Positions 48,401 through 56,832 of a DNA stretch of 64,000 bases are shown here, in pieces. Location: contig NZ_JACJHR010000030.1 of the NCBI RefSeq assembly GCF_014174495.1, positions 1 to 64,000 on the forward strand. The letters run 5' to 3'. The stretch is from Amycolatopsis echigonensis (GTDB lineage Bacteria > Actinomycetota > Actinomycetes > Mycobacteriales > Pseudonocardiaceae). The stretch's first letter is position 1. Each line of letters begins with the position of its first letter. The notes under the pieces were generated by a model. It ran no database searches. It worked only from the letters and a program-made list of their open reading frames with translations, and had not been told where the DNA came from. The position numbers were made by a program, and so were the translations under genes.

Positions 48401-49927
48401 ATGACCGAAGCCGTCGCCGCGCCTGTGGTTCCGGCCAAGGGGCTCCGTGCGAACGCGCTGGGCATGGTGTCTTCGACGGTGATCGGGATGTCGTCGACCG
48501 CCCCGGCTTATTCGATCGCCGCGACGCTCGGGTTCATCGTGCTCGCCGGAACGGGGTTCAAGGCCGCCGCGTTCGTGTTGCTGTCGTTCGTTCCGGTGCT
48601 GTTCGTCGCGTTCGCCTTCCGGGAACTCAACGCGGCCGAACCCGATTGCGGCACCAACTTCACCTGGGCCACCCGTGCGTTCGGCAGCCGCGTCGGGTGG
48701 ATGACCGGCTGGGTCGTCCTCGTGGAACAGCTGCTGGTGATGAGCAGTCAATCCGCGCTGACCGGCCGGTACACGCTGCTGCTGTTTGGTCTAGACGACC
48801 TAGCCAACCACCGCGCGGTGACGACCGCGATCGGGTGCGTGTGGCTGCTCGCGCTGTGCTGGCTGTGCTACCGCGGCATAGAGGTGTCCGCGCGGGCGCA
48901 GTGGATCCTCCTCGGCATCGAACTCGCTGTCCTGGTGATCTTTTCCGTCGTAGCGCTCACGCGCGTCTATACCGGCACTGCGGGGCCGCAGGCGAGCACG
49001 CCGCAGTGGGACTGGTTGTGGCCGAGCGGGGTCAGCGTCGGAACAGCGGTGTCGGCGGTGCTGCTCGCGGTTTTCATCTACTGGGGCTGGGAGAGTTCGC
49101 TTTCGGTGAACGAGGAATCGGCTGATCCTCGGCACGCGCCGGGCCGGGCGGCGATCCTGTCCACTGTGCTGCTGGTGCTCAACTACCTGTCGGTGACCGT
49201 CGCTTCGCTGGCTTTCGCGGGCGTCGGCGAGCACGGGGTCGGGCTGGCCAACGAGGCGAACGCCGAGGACGTGCTCGCCGGGCTGGGCGGCGCGGTGTTC
49301 GGGACGTCCGGAGTCGGCAAGGTCATGGGGGTGCTGCTGACCGTGTCGGTGCTGACCAGCGGCGCGGCCACGAGCCAGGCGACGATCATGCCCGCCGCGC
49401 GCACGACGTTGTCGATGGCCAGCCACGGCGCGCTGCCCAAGGTGTTCGGCCGCGTGCATCCGAAATATCAGACGCCGTCGGTGACCACGTGGGCGTTTGG
49501 GTTGGTGTCACTCGCCTTGTACGTGCTGCTGGCGTTGTGGAGCCGGAACGTGCTCGCGGATTCGGTCGACGCGGTCGGGCTCACGATCGCGATCGAGTTC
49601 ACGGTAACGGCGCTTGCTTGCGTGTGGGTGTTTCGCCGGACGCTGTGGTCGAGCGTGCGCAACTTCTTGCTTCGCGGCCTACTGCCGTTCGTGGGCGGCG
49701 TGTTCTTCCTAGCGGTACTGGTGCTCGCGGCGATCGCGTACGCGAAGCCTGACGCCGGAGAGGCCACTGTGTTCGGCATTGGTGGCGTCGCGGTGATTGG
49801 TGTCGTGGCGATCCTCGTCGGCTTTCCGTTGATGTTCGCCGTGCAACGCGTTTGTCGGGACTTCTTCGTCGGACGACGTCTGACGCGGGGCACCGTTGCC
49901 CGCGACGGTCAGGCCATCGAAAGCTAG
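48401..49927 (+). CDS. APC-family amino-acid permease
   Basis: A 508-residue permease with about 12 helices. The APC start is LRANALGMVSSTVIGMSSTAPAYSIAATLG, followed by FRELNAAEPDCGTNFTWATRAFG and YWGWESSLSVNEES, the family's substrate and sodium-site segments. ATG 48401 has GAGGAGGAA 9 bases upstream. It probably imports an amino acid or ethanolamine-like amine. Divergent Lrp and convergent LysA-like genes suggest amino-acid use. Confidence 0.94.
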   Translation: MTEAVAAPVVPAKGLRANALGMVSSTVIGMSSTAPAYSIAATLGFIVLAGTGFKAAAFVLLSFVPVLFVAFAFRELNAAEPDCGTNFTWATRAFGSRVGWMTGWVVLVEQLLVMSSQSALTGRYTLLLFGLDDLANHRAVTTAIGCVWLLALCWLCYRGIEVSARAQWILLGIELAVLVIFSVVALTRVYTGTAGPQASTPQWDWLWPSGVSVGTAVSAVLLAVFIYWGWESSLSVNEESADPRHAPGRAAILSTVLLVLNYLSVTVASLAFAGVGEHGVGLANEANAEDVLAGLGGAVFGTSGVGKVMGVLLTVSVLTSGAATSQATIMPAARTTLSMASHGALPKVFGRVHPKYQTPSVTTWAFGLVSLALYVLLALWSRNVLADSVDAVGLTIAIEFTVTALACVWVFRRTLWSSVRNFLLRGLLPFVGGVFFLAVLVLAAIAYAKPDAGEATVFGIGGVAVIGVVAILVGFPLMFAVQRVCRDFFVGRRLTRGTVARDGQAIES

Positions 49928-51258
49928 CAGCGGCGAAGCAGGTCTTCTTCGGTCTCGCGGCGTACGAGAAGCGTAGCGTGACCGTCGCGTACGCCGACCA
50001 GCGGTGGGCGGCCGACGAGGTTGTAGTTCGACGCCAGCGAGTGGTGGTACGCGCCGGTGCACGGTACGGCCAACAGGTCGCCGACGTGGACGTCGTCGGG
50101 CAGGCAGACATCCGCCAGTACGTCGCCGGACTCGCAGTGTCGTCCGACCACCGTCATCGGCGTACGCGCGGCTTTTGTGCGACGGCCGACGAGACGCGCG
50201 GTGTAGCGCGCGCCGTACAGTGCGGGGCGCGGGTTGTCGCTCATGCCGCCGTCGACAGCGACGAAGGTGTGCGCGCCGCGCTTCACAGCGCACACGCGAT
50301 AAACGGTGATGCCCGCCGGTCCGACGATCGCACGGCCAGGCTCGATTGTCAGGCGTGGCAAGGGGAAGCTGTGTGAAGAGCATTCGTAGCTCAGTGCGAC
50401 GCGGAGGCGCCGCGCGTACCCATCGAGGTCGAAGGATGCTTCACGGTCGGCGTACGGTACCGCGTGGCCGCCGCCGAGGTCCAAGTCGCGCAACGTGATT
50501 CCGTATTGGTCGCGGATGCGAACGAGCACTTCGACCATCCGTCGGGCGGCTTCTTCGTATCGGTCCACACGGGACACTTGCGACCCGATGTGACAGTGCA
50601 GTCCGGCCAGTTGCAGGCTCGGCTGCGAAAGGACTGCTGCGACAGCGCGGTCGACGTTGTCGCGTACGTCGGGGCGTAGTGAGAAGCCGAACTTCTGTCC
50701 TTCGGTGCCTGTCGTGATCGCAGCGTGCGTGTCGCCGCTTACGCCGGGCGTGACGCGGATGAGGACGCGTTGTGCGCCGTGTGCAAGGGTGCCGAGTTGC
50801 TCAACTTCGTCGATAGAGTCGAGAACGATGCGGCCGACGCCGTACTGCAGCGCGGCTTTCAGGTCTTCGGGCGTCTTCGCGTTGCCGTGCAACAGGATGC
50901 GCTCCGCGGGAAAACCGACAGCGCGAGCGACAGCGATCTCTCCGGCGGAGCACGTGTCGAGCGACAGTCCTTCTTCGGCGACCCAACGCAACACTGCTCG
51001 CGTACAGAGCGCCTTACTCGCGAAGGCGACATCGGCCTCCGGCAGCGCACGGCGGTACGCGCGAGCCGTTTCGCGCACCTGTTCCTCGTCGAGGAGGTAC
51101 GCGGGTGTACCGAAACGCGCGGCCAGGTGGCTGACCGGTGCGCCGGCGAAGAACAGCTCACCGCCTTCGCCGAGTTTCGTGCGTTGCGGCCAGAGTCCCG
51201 GTTCTAGGTGGTCGGCGGCCTCGCAGCCGAGACTCGGGAGCAGCTCGCTGAGCGTCAC
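49924..51258 (-). CDS. lysA: Diaminopimelate decarboxylase-like fold III PLP enzyme
   Basis: A 444-residue alanine-racemase-fold enzyme. The Schiff-base Lys is in VAFASKALCTRAV, the LHCHIGSQ motif and GGGHAVPY bind the substrate carboxylate and phosphate, and CESGDVLA provides the Cys from the other subunit. It matches LysA, but a housekeeping copy is expected elsewhere, so this may be a paralogue acting on meso-DAP or a related diamino acid. Codon use (many CGTAC/GTAC words) is unlike its neighbours. It overlaps the permease end by 4 bases. Confidence 0.87.
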   Translation of the reverse strand: MTLSELLPSLGCEAADHLEPGLWPQRTKLGEGGELFFAGAPVSHLAARFGTPAYLLDEEQVRETARAYRRALPEADVAFASKALCTRAVLRWVAEEGLSLDTCSAGEIAVARAVGFPAERILLHGNAKTPEDLKAALQYGVGRIVLDSIDEVEQLGTLAHGAQRVLIRVTPGVSGDTHAAITTGTEGQKFGFSLRPDVRDNVDRAVAAVLSQPSLQLAGLHCHIGSQVSRVDRYEEAARRMVEVLVRIRDQYGITLRDLDLGGGHAVPYADREASFDLDGYARRLRVALSYECSSHSFPLPRLTIEPGRAIVGPAGITVYRVCAVKRGAHTFVAVDGGMSDNPRPALYGARYTARLVGRRTKAARTPMTVVGRHCESGDVLADVCLPDDVHVGDLLAVPCTGAYHHSLASNYNLVGRPPLVGVRDGHATLLVRRETEEDLLRRC

Positions 51259-51456
51259 GGTTACCTCCGGTCGATGTCGATCGCGGCGAACATCGCCAGC
51301 ACACTGCGCCGACGCCCGCGCGGAACGTCCCCGAAACGGGCCTCTGACGGTCCAGACGGTCGTGCTGACGCGTTCTTAACGCGCGAGTAACTTCCGCCAC
51401 ACCCTGGCTGAGCTGGGCTTTGCCGAGTTTTCCGGTGACCCGCCGTCTTATCGGAC

Positions 51457-52422
51457 ATGGTTGTACAGATGACAGACTTCGCGAGCGAAACCGAGTCGTA
51501 CCGGCACGAGCTGCGGGTGCACTGCTACCGGATGCTGGGCTCGTTCGACGAGGCGGAAGACCTGGTCCAGGAGACTCTTCTGCGCGCGTGGCGCGGCCGT
51601 TCGACGTACGCGGGCCGCGCGAGCCTGTACCGGATCGCGACCAATGCGTGTCTGGACCACCTCGACGCGCATCCACGCGAGCTGCCGACGCTCGATCTGC
51701 CGGTTGCGCACGACTCCGACCTCGCGCCGCGTCCCGACGTCGCGGTGCCGTGGTTGCAGCCGGTGCCGGACAGCGCGCTTCAACCGGACGCTGTCGTCGT
51801 CGCGCTCGAGACGGTGGAGTTGGCGTTCCTCGCAGCCATCCAGCATCTTTCGCCGCGACAGCGTGCGGCGTTGGTCCTTCGCGACGTACTCGGCTGGTCC
51901 GCGCGCGAAACGGCTTCAGCGCTCGGTACGACGCCTGCATCGGTGAACAGCAATGTGTTGCGCGCACGGGCTGAGCTGCGGGAGCACTTGCCTACGCGAC
52001 GGACGGAGTGGGCGTCGGCGTCTGCCAGCGACGAGGAGCGCGCTGTCGTCGCGAAGTACGTGAAGGCGCTCGTAGAGCACGACGAAGCGGCCTTCGCTGA
52101 ACTGTTGCGCGAAGACGTGCGTTGCAGCCACGCTCCCGGCGCTGGCGGGCACATGGGACCGGAACCAACGTGGTACGCGGGTCGGGCCGCAGTGCTCGAA
52201 GCCTGGGCACCGGCGTTGCGTGGCGGCGACGCTGCCGAGTTCCGCGTGGTCGAGACGCGCGCGAACGGTGTGCCTGCGCTCGCCACTTACGCGCACGCAG
52301 ACGGCGAGTTCCGGCCTTTCGGATTGGTGACGTTGCGCCTGGACGGCGGTCGCGTCGCGGAGGTGACTACCTTCGGTCCGGAGGTGTTCCGGGCTTTCGA
52401 TCTTCCGCCGACGCTCGCCTGA
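51457..52422 (+). CDS. ECF sigma factor of the SigG type with SnoaL-like C-terminus
   Basis: A 321-residue sigma-70 family protein. Region 2 has VHCYRMLGSFDEAEDLVQET and LLRAWRGRSTYAGRASLYRIATNACL. Region 4 has LSPRQRAALVLRDVLGWSARETASALGTTPASVNSNVLRAR. A C-terminal SnoaL-like domain (about 190-321) typical of SigG/SigJ-type factors follows (KYVKALVEHDEAAFAELL). The usual RTWL in GRASLRTWLYRIATN is missing here. No anti-sigma gene is adjacent. It may respond to stress; target promoters are unknown. Confidence 0.92.
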   Translation: MVVQMTDFASETESYRHELRVHCYRMLGSFDEAEDLVQETLLRAWRGRSTYAGRASLYRIATNACLDHLDAHPRELPTLDLPVAHDSDLAPRPDVAVPWLQPVPDSALQPDAVVVALETVELAFLAAIQHLSPRQRAALVLRDVLGWSARETASALGTTPASVNSNVLRARAELREHLPTRRTEWASASASDEERAVVAKYVKALVEHDEAAFAELLREDVRCSHAPGAGGHMGPEPTWYAGRAAVLEAWAPALRGGDAAEFRVVETRANGVPALATYAHADGEFRPFGLVTLRLDGGRVAEVTTFGPEVFRAFDLPPTLA

Positions 52423-52426
52423 CGCG

Positions 52427-53329
52427 TTACGAAAGCCCCCACGAGGACAGGATTCCGAACAATTCGTCCCGTTCGGCGGCGGTCAGCAGGCGACTCGGCG
52501 GCCGCACGTCGGGGCGGCACAGGCCGAGTTGCGACAGCGCGTCCTTGACCACGCTGACGTTGTTGGCGTTCCCGTGCGCGGCGCGCATCTCCTCGAACGG
52601 GCGGATGCGGTCCCAGATCTCCATCGTACCGGCGAAATCGTGGTTGCGCAGGCGGCGGAACAGGTCGAGCGACATCTGCGGCGCGACGTTCACCAGACCG
52701 GAGGTGAACCCCGTCGCGCCGACTGCGAAGTACCCAGGGGCGGACAGTTCGGCGAGGCCGGCGATCCACACGAAGCGCTCGTACCCCGCGTCGCGCGCGA
52801 CGGTGCGGAAGCGCACCGGATCCGGCACGGCGTACTTCACGCCGAGCACGTTCGGCGCGGCGTCGGCGAGCTGTGCCAGGTCTGAACCCTCGATGGCGGG
52901 GTTGCGCACGTACAGGACAACCCCGAGCTCGGGCACTTCGTTCGCGATAGCGCGGTGGTAGTCGATCCAGCCCGCGCGCGACACGTACGGGTGCACAGGC
53001 TGATGGATCATCACCATGTCCGCGCCGGAAGCGCGCGCGTGCTTCGCGGCGTTCACGGCTGTACGCACGTCATGGCCGACGCCAGCGAGGACGCTCGCCT
53101 CACGCGCGGCCTTCGTGGCGACTTCGAGACACTGTCGCGTTTCTTGCTCGTCGAGCGCGTAGAACTCGCCGGTGTTGCCGTTCGGCGTGACGACCTCGAC
53201 GCCGCTCAACACGAGCCGTTCGACGAGCCGCTCGTACGTCTCGGCGTCCACGTCGCCGGCTGCGGTGAAGGGAGTAACCGGGATCGCCACCACGCCGGCG
53301 AGCCGCTGTCGCTGTTTCTCGAACGCCAC
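52427..53329 (-). CDS. DHDPS-family (NAL) lyase or dehydratase
   Basis: A 300-residue TIM-barrel of the dihydrodipicolinate synthase family. The GNTGEFYAL motif binds the keto-acid carboxylate, and the Schiff-base Lys is in VLGVKYAVPD. The Tyr of VVLYVRNPA is the general acid. It is not plainly DapA; 5-dehydro-4-deoxyglucarate dehydratase or another sugar-acid lyase are possible. An AT-rich palindrome lies just before its GTG start. Convergent with the sigma gene (4-base gap). Confidence 0.9.
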   Translation of the reverse strand: MAFEKQRQRLAGVVAIPVTPFTAAGDVDAETYERLVERLVLSGVEVVTPNGNTGEFYALDEQETRQCLEVATKAAREASVLAGVGHDVRTAVNAAKHARASGADMVMIHQPVHPYVSRAGWIDYHRAIANEVPELGVVLYVRNPAIEGSDLAQLADAAPNVLGVKYAVPDPVRFRTVARDAGYERFVWIAGLAELSAPGYFAVGATGFTSGLVNVAPQMSLDLFRRLRNHDFAGTMEIWDRIRPFEEMRAAHGNANNVSVVKDALSQLGLCRPDVRPPSRLLTAAERDELFGILSSWGLS

Positions 53330-53332
53330 GAG

Positions 53333-53345
53333 CAGATCCGATCTG
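53333..53345. promoter_or_regulatory. Palindrome CAGATCCGATCTG at the DHDPS-family start
   Basis: A 13-base exact palindrome lies 4 bases upstream of the GTG start (minus strand), beside an AT-rich TGATATATGAT stretch. A repressor bound there would cover the initiation region. The owner is unknown; GntR-type regulators often control this enzyme family. Confidence 0.4.
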
Positions 53346-53498
53346 ATATATGATGTCTCAACCTCGGCAGCGTAACACGAGGATGTCCGGGACGATCGTC
53401 CTGATTTGTGGGATGTGCGTCCCAGATCGGTGCCGTCAGGTGCGCGGACCTGGGTAAAACGGGATGAGCGGAGGGCAACCGCTGGGTACCTTGGCCGG

Positions 53499-54212
53499 AT
53501 GCCGGACGCGATCTTCGCCCATCCCCGCCTCGCGTCGATCTACGACGCGTTCGACGGCGACCGGGCAGACCTGCTCGCGTACGTCCGGATCGCCGACGAG
53601 CTGGCCGCTCGCCGGGTGCTCGACGTCGGCTGCGGGACCGGCTGCCTGGCGGTCTTGCTTGCCGAAACCGGGCGCACCGTCGTTGGCGTCGACCCGGCCG
53701 AGGCGTCGCTCGACCTCGCACGAGCGAAGGACTCGCGGGTCGAATGGCGGCTCGGAGACGCGACGACCCTGCCTCCGCTGAACGCGGATCTCGCCGTGAT
53801 GACCGGAAACGTCGCGCAGGTCTTCCTGACCGACGACGACTGGGCCGCGACGCTCCGCGGCATCCGGACGGCGCTGCGGCCCGGCGGGCATCTGGTGTTC
53901 GAGACTCGTCGGCCGGGTTACCGCGCGTGGGAGACCTGGGACGCGCCGCCGCGTACCCGCGAAGTGCCGGGAATCGGCGCGGTGGAGGAACGCTTCGAGG
54001 TCACCGAGGTCCGGCTGCCGCTCGTCTCATTCCGCATCACCTACACGTTCCTGGCGGACGGAAGCGTGGTCACCTCGGACTCGACCCTCAGATTTCGCGG
54101 CCAGGACGAGGTGGAGACGAGCCTGCGCGAGCAGGGTTATCGAGTCCTGGACGTCCGGCAGGCGCCCGACCGGCCGGACCGCGAGTTCGTCTTCCTCGCG
54201 CAAGCCGAGTGA
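53499..54212 (+). CDS. SAM-dependent methyltransferase
   Basis: A 237-residue class I methyltransferase. Motif I is VLDVGCGTGCLAVLLA and motif II is VVGVDPAEASL; post I has LGDATTLPPLNADLAVMTGN. An N-terminal helix DAIFAHPRLASIYDAFDGDR resembles ubiE-like proteins. ATG 53499 is chosen after a weak GGCCGG; the frame upstream is open but atypical. The acceptor substrate is unknown. It is divergent from the DHDPS gene and convergent with the M20 peptidase. Confidence 0.87.
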   Translation: MPDAIFAHPRLASIYDAFDGDRADLLAYVRIADELAARRVLDVGCGTGCLAVLLAETGRTVVGVDPAEASLDLARAKDSRVEWRLGDATTLPPLNADLAVMTGNVAQVFLTDDDWAATLRGIRTALRPGGHLVFETRRPGYRAWETWDAPPRTREVPGIGAVEERFEVTEVRLPLVSFRITYTFLADGSVVTSDSTLRFRGQDEVETSLREQGYRVLDVRQAPDRPDREFVFLAQAE

Positions 54213-54246
54213 AACCGGCCCGCCCCGGTCAAGGGCGGGCCGGAGC

Positions 54247-55476
54247 TCAGCGCAGGGCGTCCAGCGCGAACGCCGTGTACATGGCCACCCCGGCGGCCAT
54301 CGCCGGTTCGTGGAACTTCACCCGGTTCGAGTGGTTGTCCTCGGTCGTCGCCGGATCCGCGCCCGGCTCCCGGGCTCCGATGAACGCGAACGTGCCCGGA
54401 ACCCGTTGCAGCACATACGAGAAGTCCTCCGCGCCCATGACCGGCGTGGCCAGCTCCTCGACGTTGCCCGCTCCCAGCACCTCCGCGGCCAGCGAAAACA
54501 CCTCGGCCGCCACCGCCGGGTCGTTGACCGTCGTCGGGTAGCCCGGGTCCACTCCGGCGGACACGCGACAGCCGTGGGCCGCTCCGACCGCCTCGCACAC
54601 CTTCGGCAGTTCCTCTCGGACGAACGAACGCGTCGACTCCGACAGCGTGCGAATGGTCCCCTCGAGCACCGCCCTCTCGGGAATGATGTTCGTCGTCGTC
54701 CCGGCCTCGATGCGGGTCACCGAGACCACCGCCGGGTCGAAGACGCTGATCCGGCGCGTGACCATCGTCTGCAGTGCGCTGACCATCGCCGCCGCGGCCG
54801 GGACGGGGTCGATGGCGTCGTGCGGGGCGGAACCGTGCCCGCCGCGGCCGGTGACCTCGACGCTGAACGTGTCCGCCGACGCCATCATCGGCCCGCCGCG
54901 CACCTGCAGCACCCCGCTCGGGCTGTTGGCGATCGTGTGCAGGCCGAAGGCTCGCGTGACGCGCGTGCCCGCCGCGTCCAGCACTCCCTCGTGGATCATG
55001 TGCCGCGCGCCGTGCATGCCCTCCTCGCCCGGCTGGAACATGAACACCACCGAGCCCGCCAGGTCGTCGACGCGCTCCGACAGCAGCCGCGCCGCGGAGG
55101 CGAGCATCGCGACGTGCGTGTCGTGTCCGCAGGCATGCATCGAACCGGCGATCTCGGACGAAAACTCCAAGCCGGTGTCTTCGGTCAGCGGCAATGCGTC
55201 CATGTCGGCCCGCAGCAGCACGGCCGGCCCGGGACGGGAGCCGCGCAGCACGCCGGTCAGCGACGTCGTGGAGCGGCCCTCGGTGAGTTCGATCGGCAGG
55301 TCAGCCAGCGCGGCGCGGATCGCCGCCTGGGTGCGCGGCAGCTGCAAGCCCTGTTCAGGGTGCCGGTGCACCGCGCGGCGAAGCTCGACAGTGCGGTCCT
55401 GAAGCTGCCGCGCGGCGTCGAGCAGCCCGGCGTGGCGATTGCCGGGCAGGGTGGGGAGGTCGGTGGGTCCGGTCAT
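54247..55476 (-). CDS. M20 family metallopeptidase/amidohydrolase
   Basis: A 409-residue M20D enzyme. Zinc ligands and catalytic residues are in MHACGHDTHVAML, FQPGEEGMHGARHM and GLHTIANSPSGVL; the lid domain is VTGRGGHGSAPHDAIDP; the C-terminal His is in VMGAEDFSYVLQRVPG. Such enzymes hydrolyse N-acyl amino acids or N-acyl-diaminopimelate. ATG 55476 is the start. A LysA paralogue nearby gives some support to a diamino-acid role, but that is speculative. Confidence 0.93.
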   Translation of the reverse strand: MTGPTDLPTLPGNRHAGLLDAARQLQDRTVELRRAVHRHPEQGLQLPRTQAAIRAALADLPIELTEGRSTTSLTGVLRGSRPGPAVLLRADMDALPLTEDTGLEFSSEIAGSMHACGHDTHVAMLASAARLLSERVDDLAGSVVFMFQPGEEGMHGARHMIHEGVLDAAGTRVTRAFGLHTIANSPSGVLQVRGGPMMASADTFSVEVTGRGGHGSAPHDAIDPVPAAAAMVSALQTMVTRRISVFDPAVVSVTRIEAGTTTNIIPERAVLEGTIRTLSESTRSFVREELPKVCEAVGAAHGCRVSAGVDPGYPTTVNDPAVAAEVFSLAAEVLGAGNVEELATPVMGAEDFSYVLQRVPGTFAFIGAREPGADPATTEDNHSNRVKFHEPAMAAGVAMYTAFALDALR

Positions 55477-55552
55477 TGCTCGATAGTGGCACCTCGCACG
55501 CTTCAGGCGCACCGTGCGTGCGTTCGCCAGCGAGGCGGAATACGGTGTGCGC

Positions 55553-56035
55553 ATGGCGGTGCAAGAGCCGGTCACGGGCTTCGCGATAGCTGTGGTCCGT
55601 GAAGACGGTCGGTGGCGGTGCAGTGCGCTCGATTCCTCGGCGCTCACAGAGTTGGACGCGGCGATCACCGAGCTGGGCAAGCTCCGGTCGACCGGGGCGG
55701 CGTTCGGCCTGCTGGCCGTCGACGACGAGTTCTTCGTGATCGTCCGGCCGAGCCCGAGGGGACCGTCGCTGCTGTTGTCGGACGCCGCCGCGGCGCTCGA
55801 CTACGACATCGCGGCCGACGTCCTCGACGTGCTGCGCGTCGACCCTCCCGACGAGGACGACGACGCCGTCTGGCCCGAGGGCGACCTCGAAATCCTGGCC
55901 GACCTCGGCCTGCCCGGCGGCGAACTGGAGGTGATCGTCGGCGAGGTCGACCTCTACCCGGACGAACAACTCCAGATGATCGCCCAGCGGTGCGGCTTCG
56001 AGGCCGAGTTCTCGAAACTGCTGGACCAGCTCTGA
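55553..56035 (+). CDS. tRNA adenosine deaminase-associated protein
   Basis: A 160-residue protein starting MAVQEPVTGFAIAVVREDGR, with an acidic centre (DPPDEDDDAVWPEGD) and a C-terminal VGEVDLYPDEQLQMIAQRCGFEAEF. Genes of this family lie directly before tadA in actinobacteria and share its name for that reason. The function is unknown. Its stop abuts the tadA region, suggesting coexpression. Confidence 0.9.
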   Translation: MAVQEPVTGFAIAVVREDGRWRCSALDSSALTELDAAITELGKLRSTGAAFGLLAVDDEFFVIVRPSPRGPSLLLSDAAAALDYDIAADVLDVLRVDPPDEDDDAVWPEGDLEILADLGLPGGELEVIVGEVDLYPDEQLQMIAQRCGFEAEFSKLLDQL

Positions 56036-56058
56036 GACGGCCGGACGACACCGAGGCC

Positions 56059-56499
56059 GTGCGGGCCGCGCTGGACGCGGCCCGCGCCCCCGGTGCCGAC
56101 GTGCCCATCGGCGCGGTCGTCTTCGACCCCGACGGGCGCCCGCTGGCCTCGGCCCGCAACGCGCGCGTCGAGCTGGCCGACCCGACCGCGCACGCGGAAA
56201 TCCTCGCTCTCCGCGCGGCGGCCCGCGAGTACGGCGACGGCTGGCGGCTGGAGGGCTGCACGCTCGCGGTCACACTGGAGCCCTGCACCATGTGCGCCGG
56301 CGCGCTCGTGCTCGCCCGGGTGGCGCGGCTGGTGTTCGGAGCCTGGGAGCCCAAGACCGGCGCGGTGTCGTCGCTGTGGGACGTCGTGCGCGACCGCCGC
56401 CTCAACCACCGGCCGGAAGTCCACGGCGGAGTGCTCGAAAGCGACTGCGCGGCCCTGCTCGAGACGTACTTCGCGGACCGCCGTCCAGGCGGCGAGTAA
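56059..56499 (+). CDS. tadA: tRNA-specific adenosine deaminase
   Basis: A 146-residue zinc deaminase. The catalytic Glu and His are in AHAEILAL, and the two Cys ligands in LEPCTMCAGALVLARV. It makes inosine at tRNA-Arg(ACG) position 34. GTG 56059 is used (VRAALDAARAPGADVPIGAVV), but the nearest Shine-Dalgarno (GAGG) is only 2 bases away. A CTG at 56032 overlapping the previous stop, or a GTG at 55990, are alternatives. It lies directly after its partner gene. Confidence 0.9.
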   Translation: MRAALDAARAPGADVPIGAVVFDPDGRPLASARNARVELADPTAHAEILALRAAAREYGDGWRLEGCTLAVTLEPCTMCAGALVLARVARLVFGAWEPKTGAVSSLWDVVRDRRLNHRPEVHGGVLESDCAALLETYFADRRPGGE

Positions 56500-56542
56500 C
56501 CCCCGCCGCACCCCGCGGAGGGGGTCCGGTATTGTTCTCGGC

Positions 56543-56629
56543 GGTGGCGTGTCCGAGCGGCCGAAGGAGCACGACTCGAAATCGTGTGACGGTTGATCCC
56601 GTCCGTGGGTTCAAATCCCACCGCCACCG
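56543..56629 (+). tRNA. tRNA-Ser (anticodon CGA)
   Basis: An 87-nt class II tRNA. The acceptor GGTGGCG (56543-56549) pairs with CGCCACC (56622-56628). The anticodon loop CTCGAAA holds CGA at 56577-56579, reading UCG. A long variable arm (GTGACGGTTGATCCCGT) and a T-arm with GGTTCAAATCC are present. The 3' CCA is not encoded. It stands directly after tadA. Confidence 0.96.
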
Positions 56630-56757
56630 CTCGCGAGTGGGCGAGGTGTGCCGACGGAAAGCGTCGGCCGCCTCGCTCGCCTTGTTTCTGGGGGTGCAAC
56701 CCCCAGGCCCCGCCCGGAGGGGCTTCGCCCCCCGGACCCCCCATGGGGGTGGGTCGG
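56630..56757. repeat. Hairpin-rich GC repeats after the tRNA
   Basis: GCCGACG at about 56650 pairs with CGTCGGC 5 bases on, a possible tRNA terminator. Immediately before it CTCGCGAGTGGGCGAGG resembles the arm of the inverted repeat at 60490. From 56690 to 56750 several short self-complementary blocks follow (CTGGGGGT/ACCCCCAG, GGGGCTTCGCCCC). No gene is seen. Confidence 0.6.
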
Positions 56758-56832
56758 CTTCCGTTTCTTGGTTGCGGTGAGAGCCGGATCAAAAGTGGTG
56801 GTGCTTGGGGGTTGCGTCCGTAGGGTGGGGGT

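Noticed and set aside
56690-56757. Structured GC-rich sequence after tRNA-Ser as an ncRNA gene
   Set aside because: Only short self-complementary blocks; no promoter or known RNA family motif.
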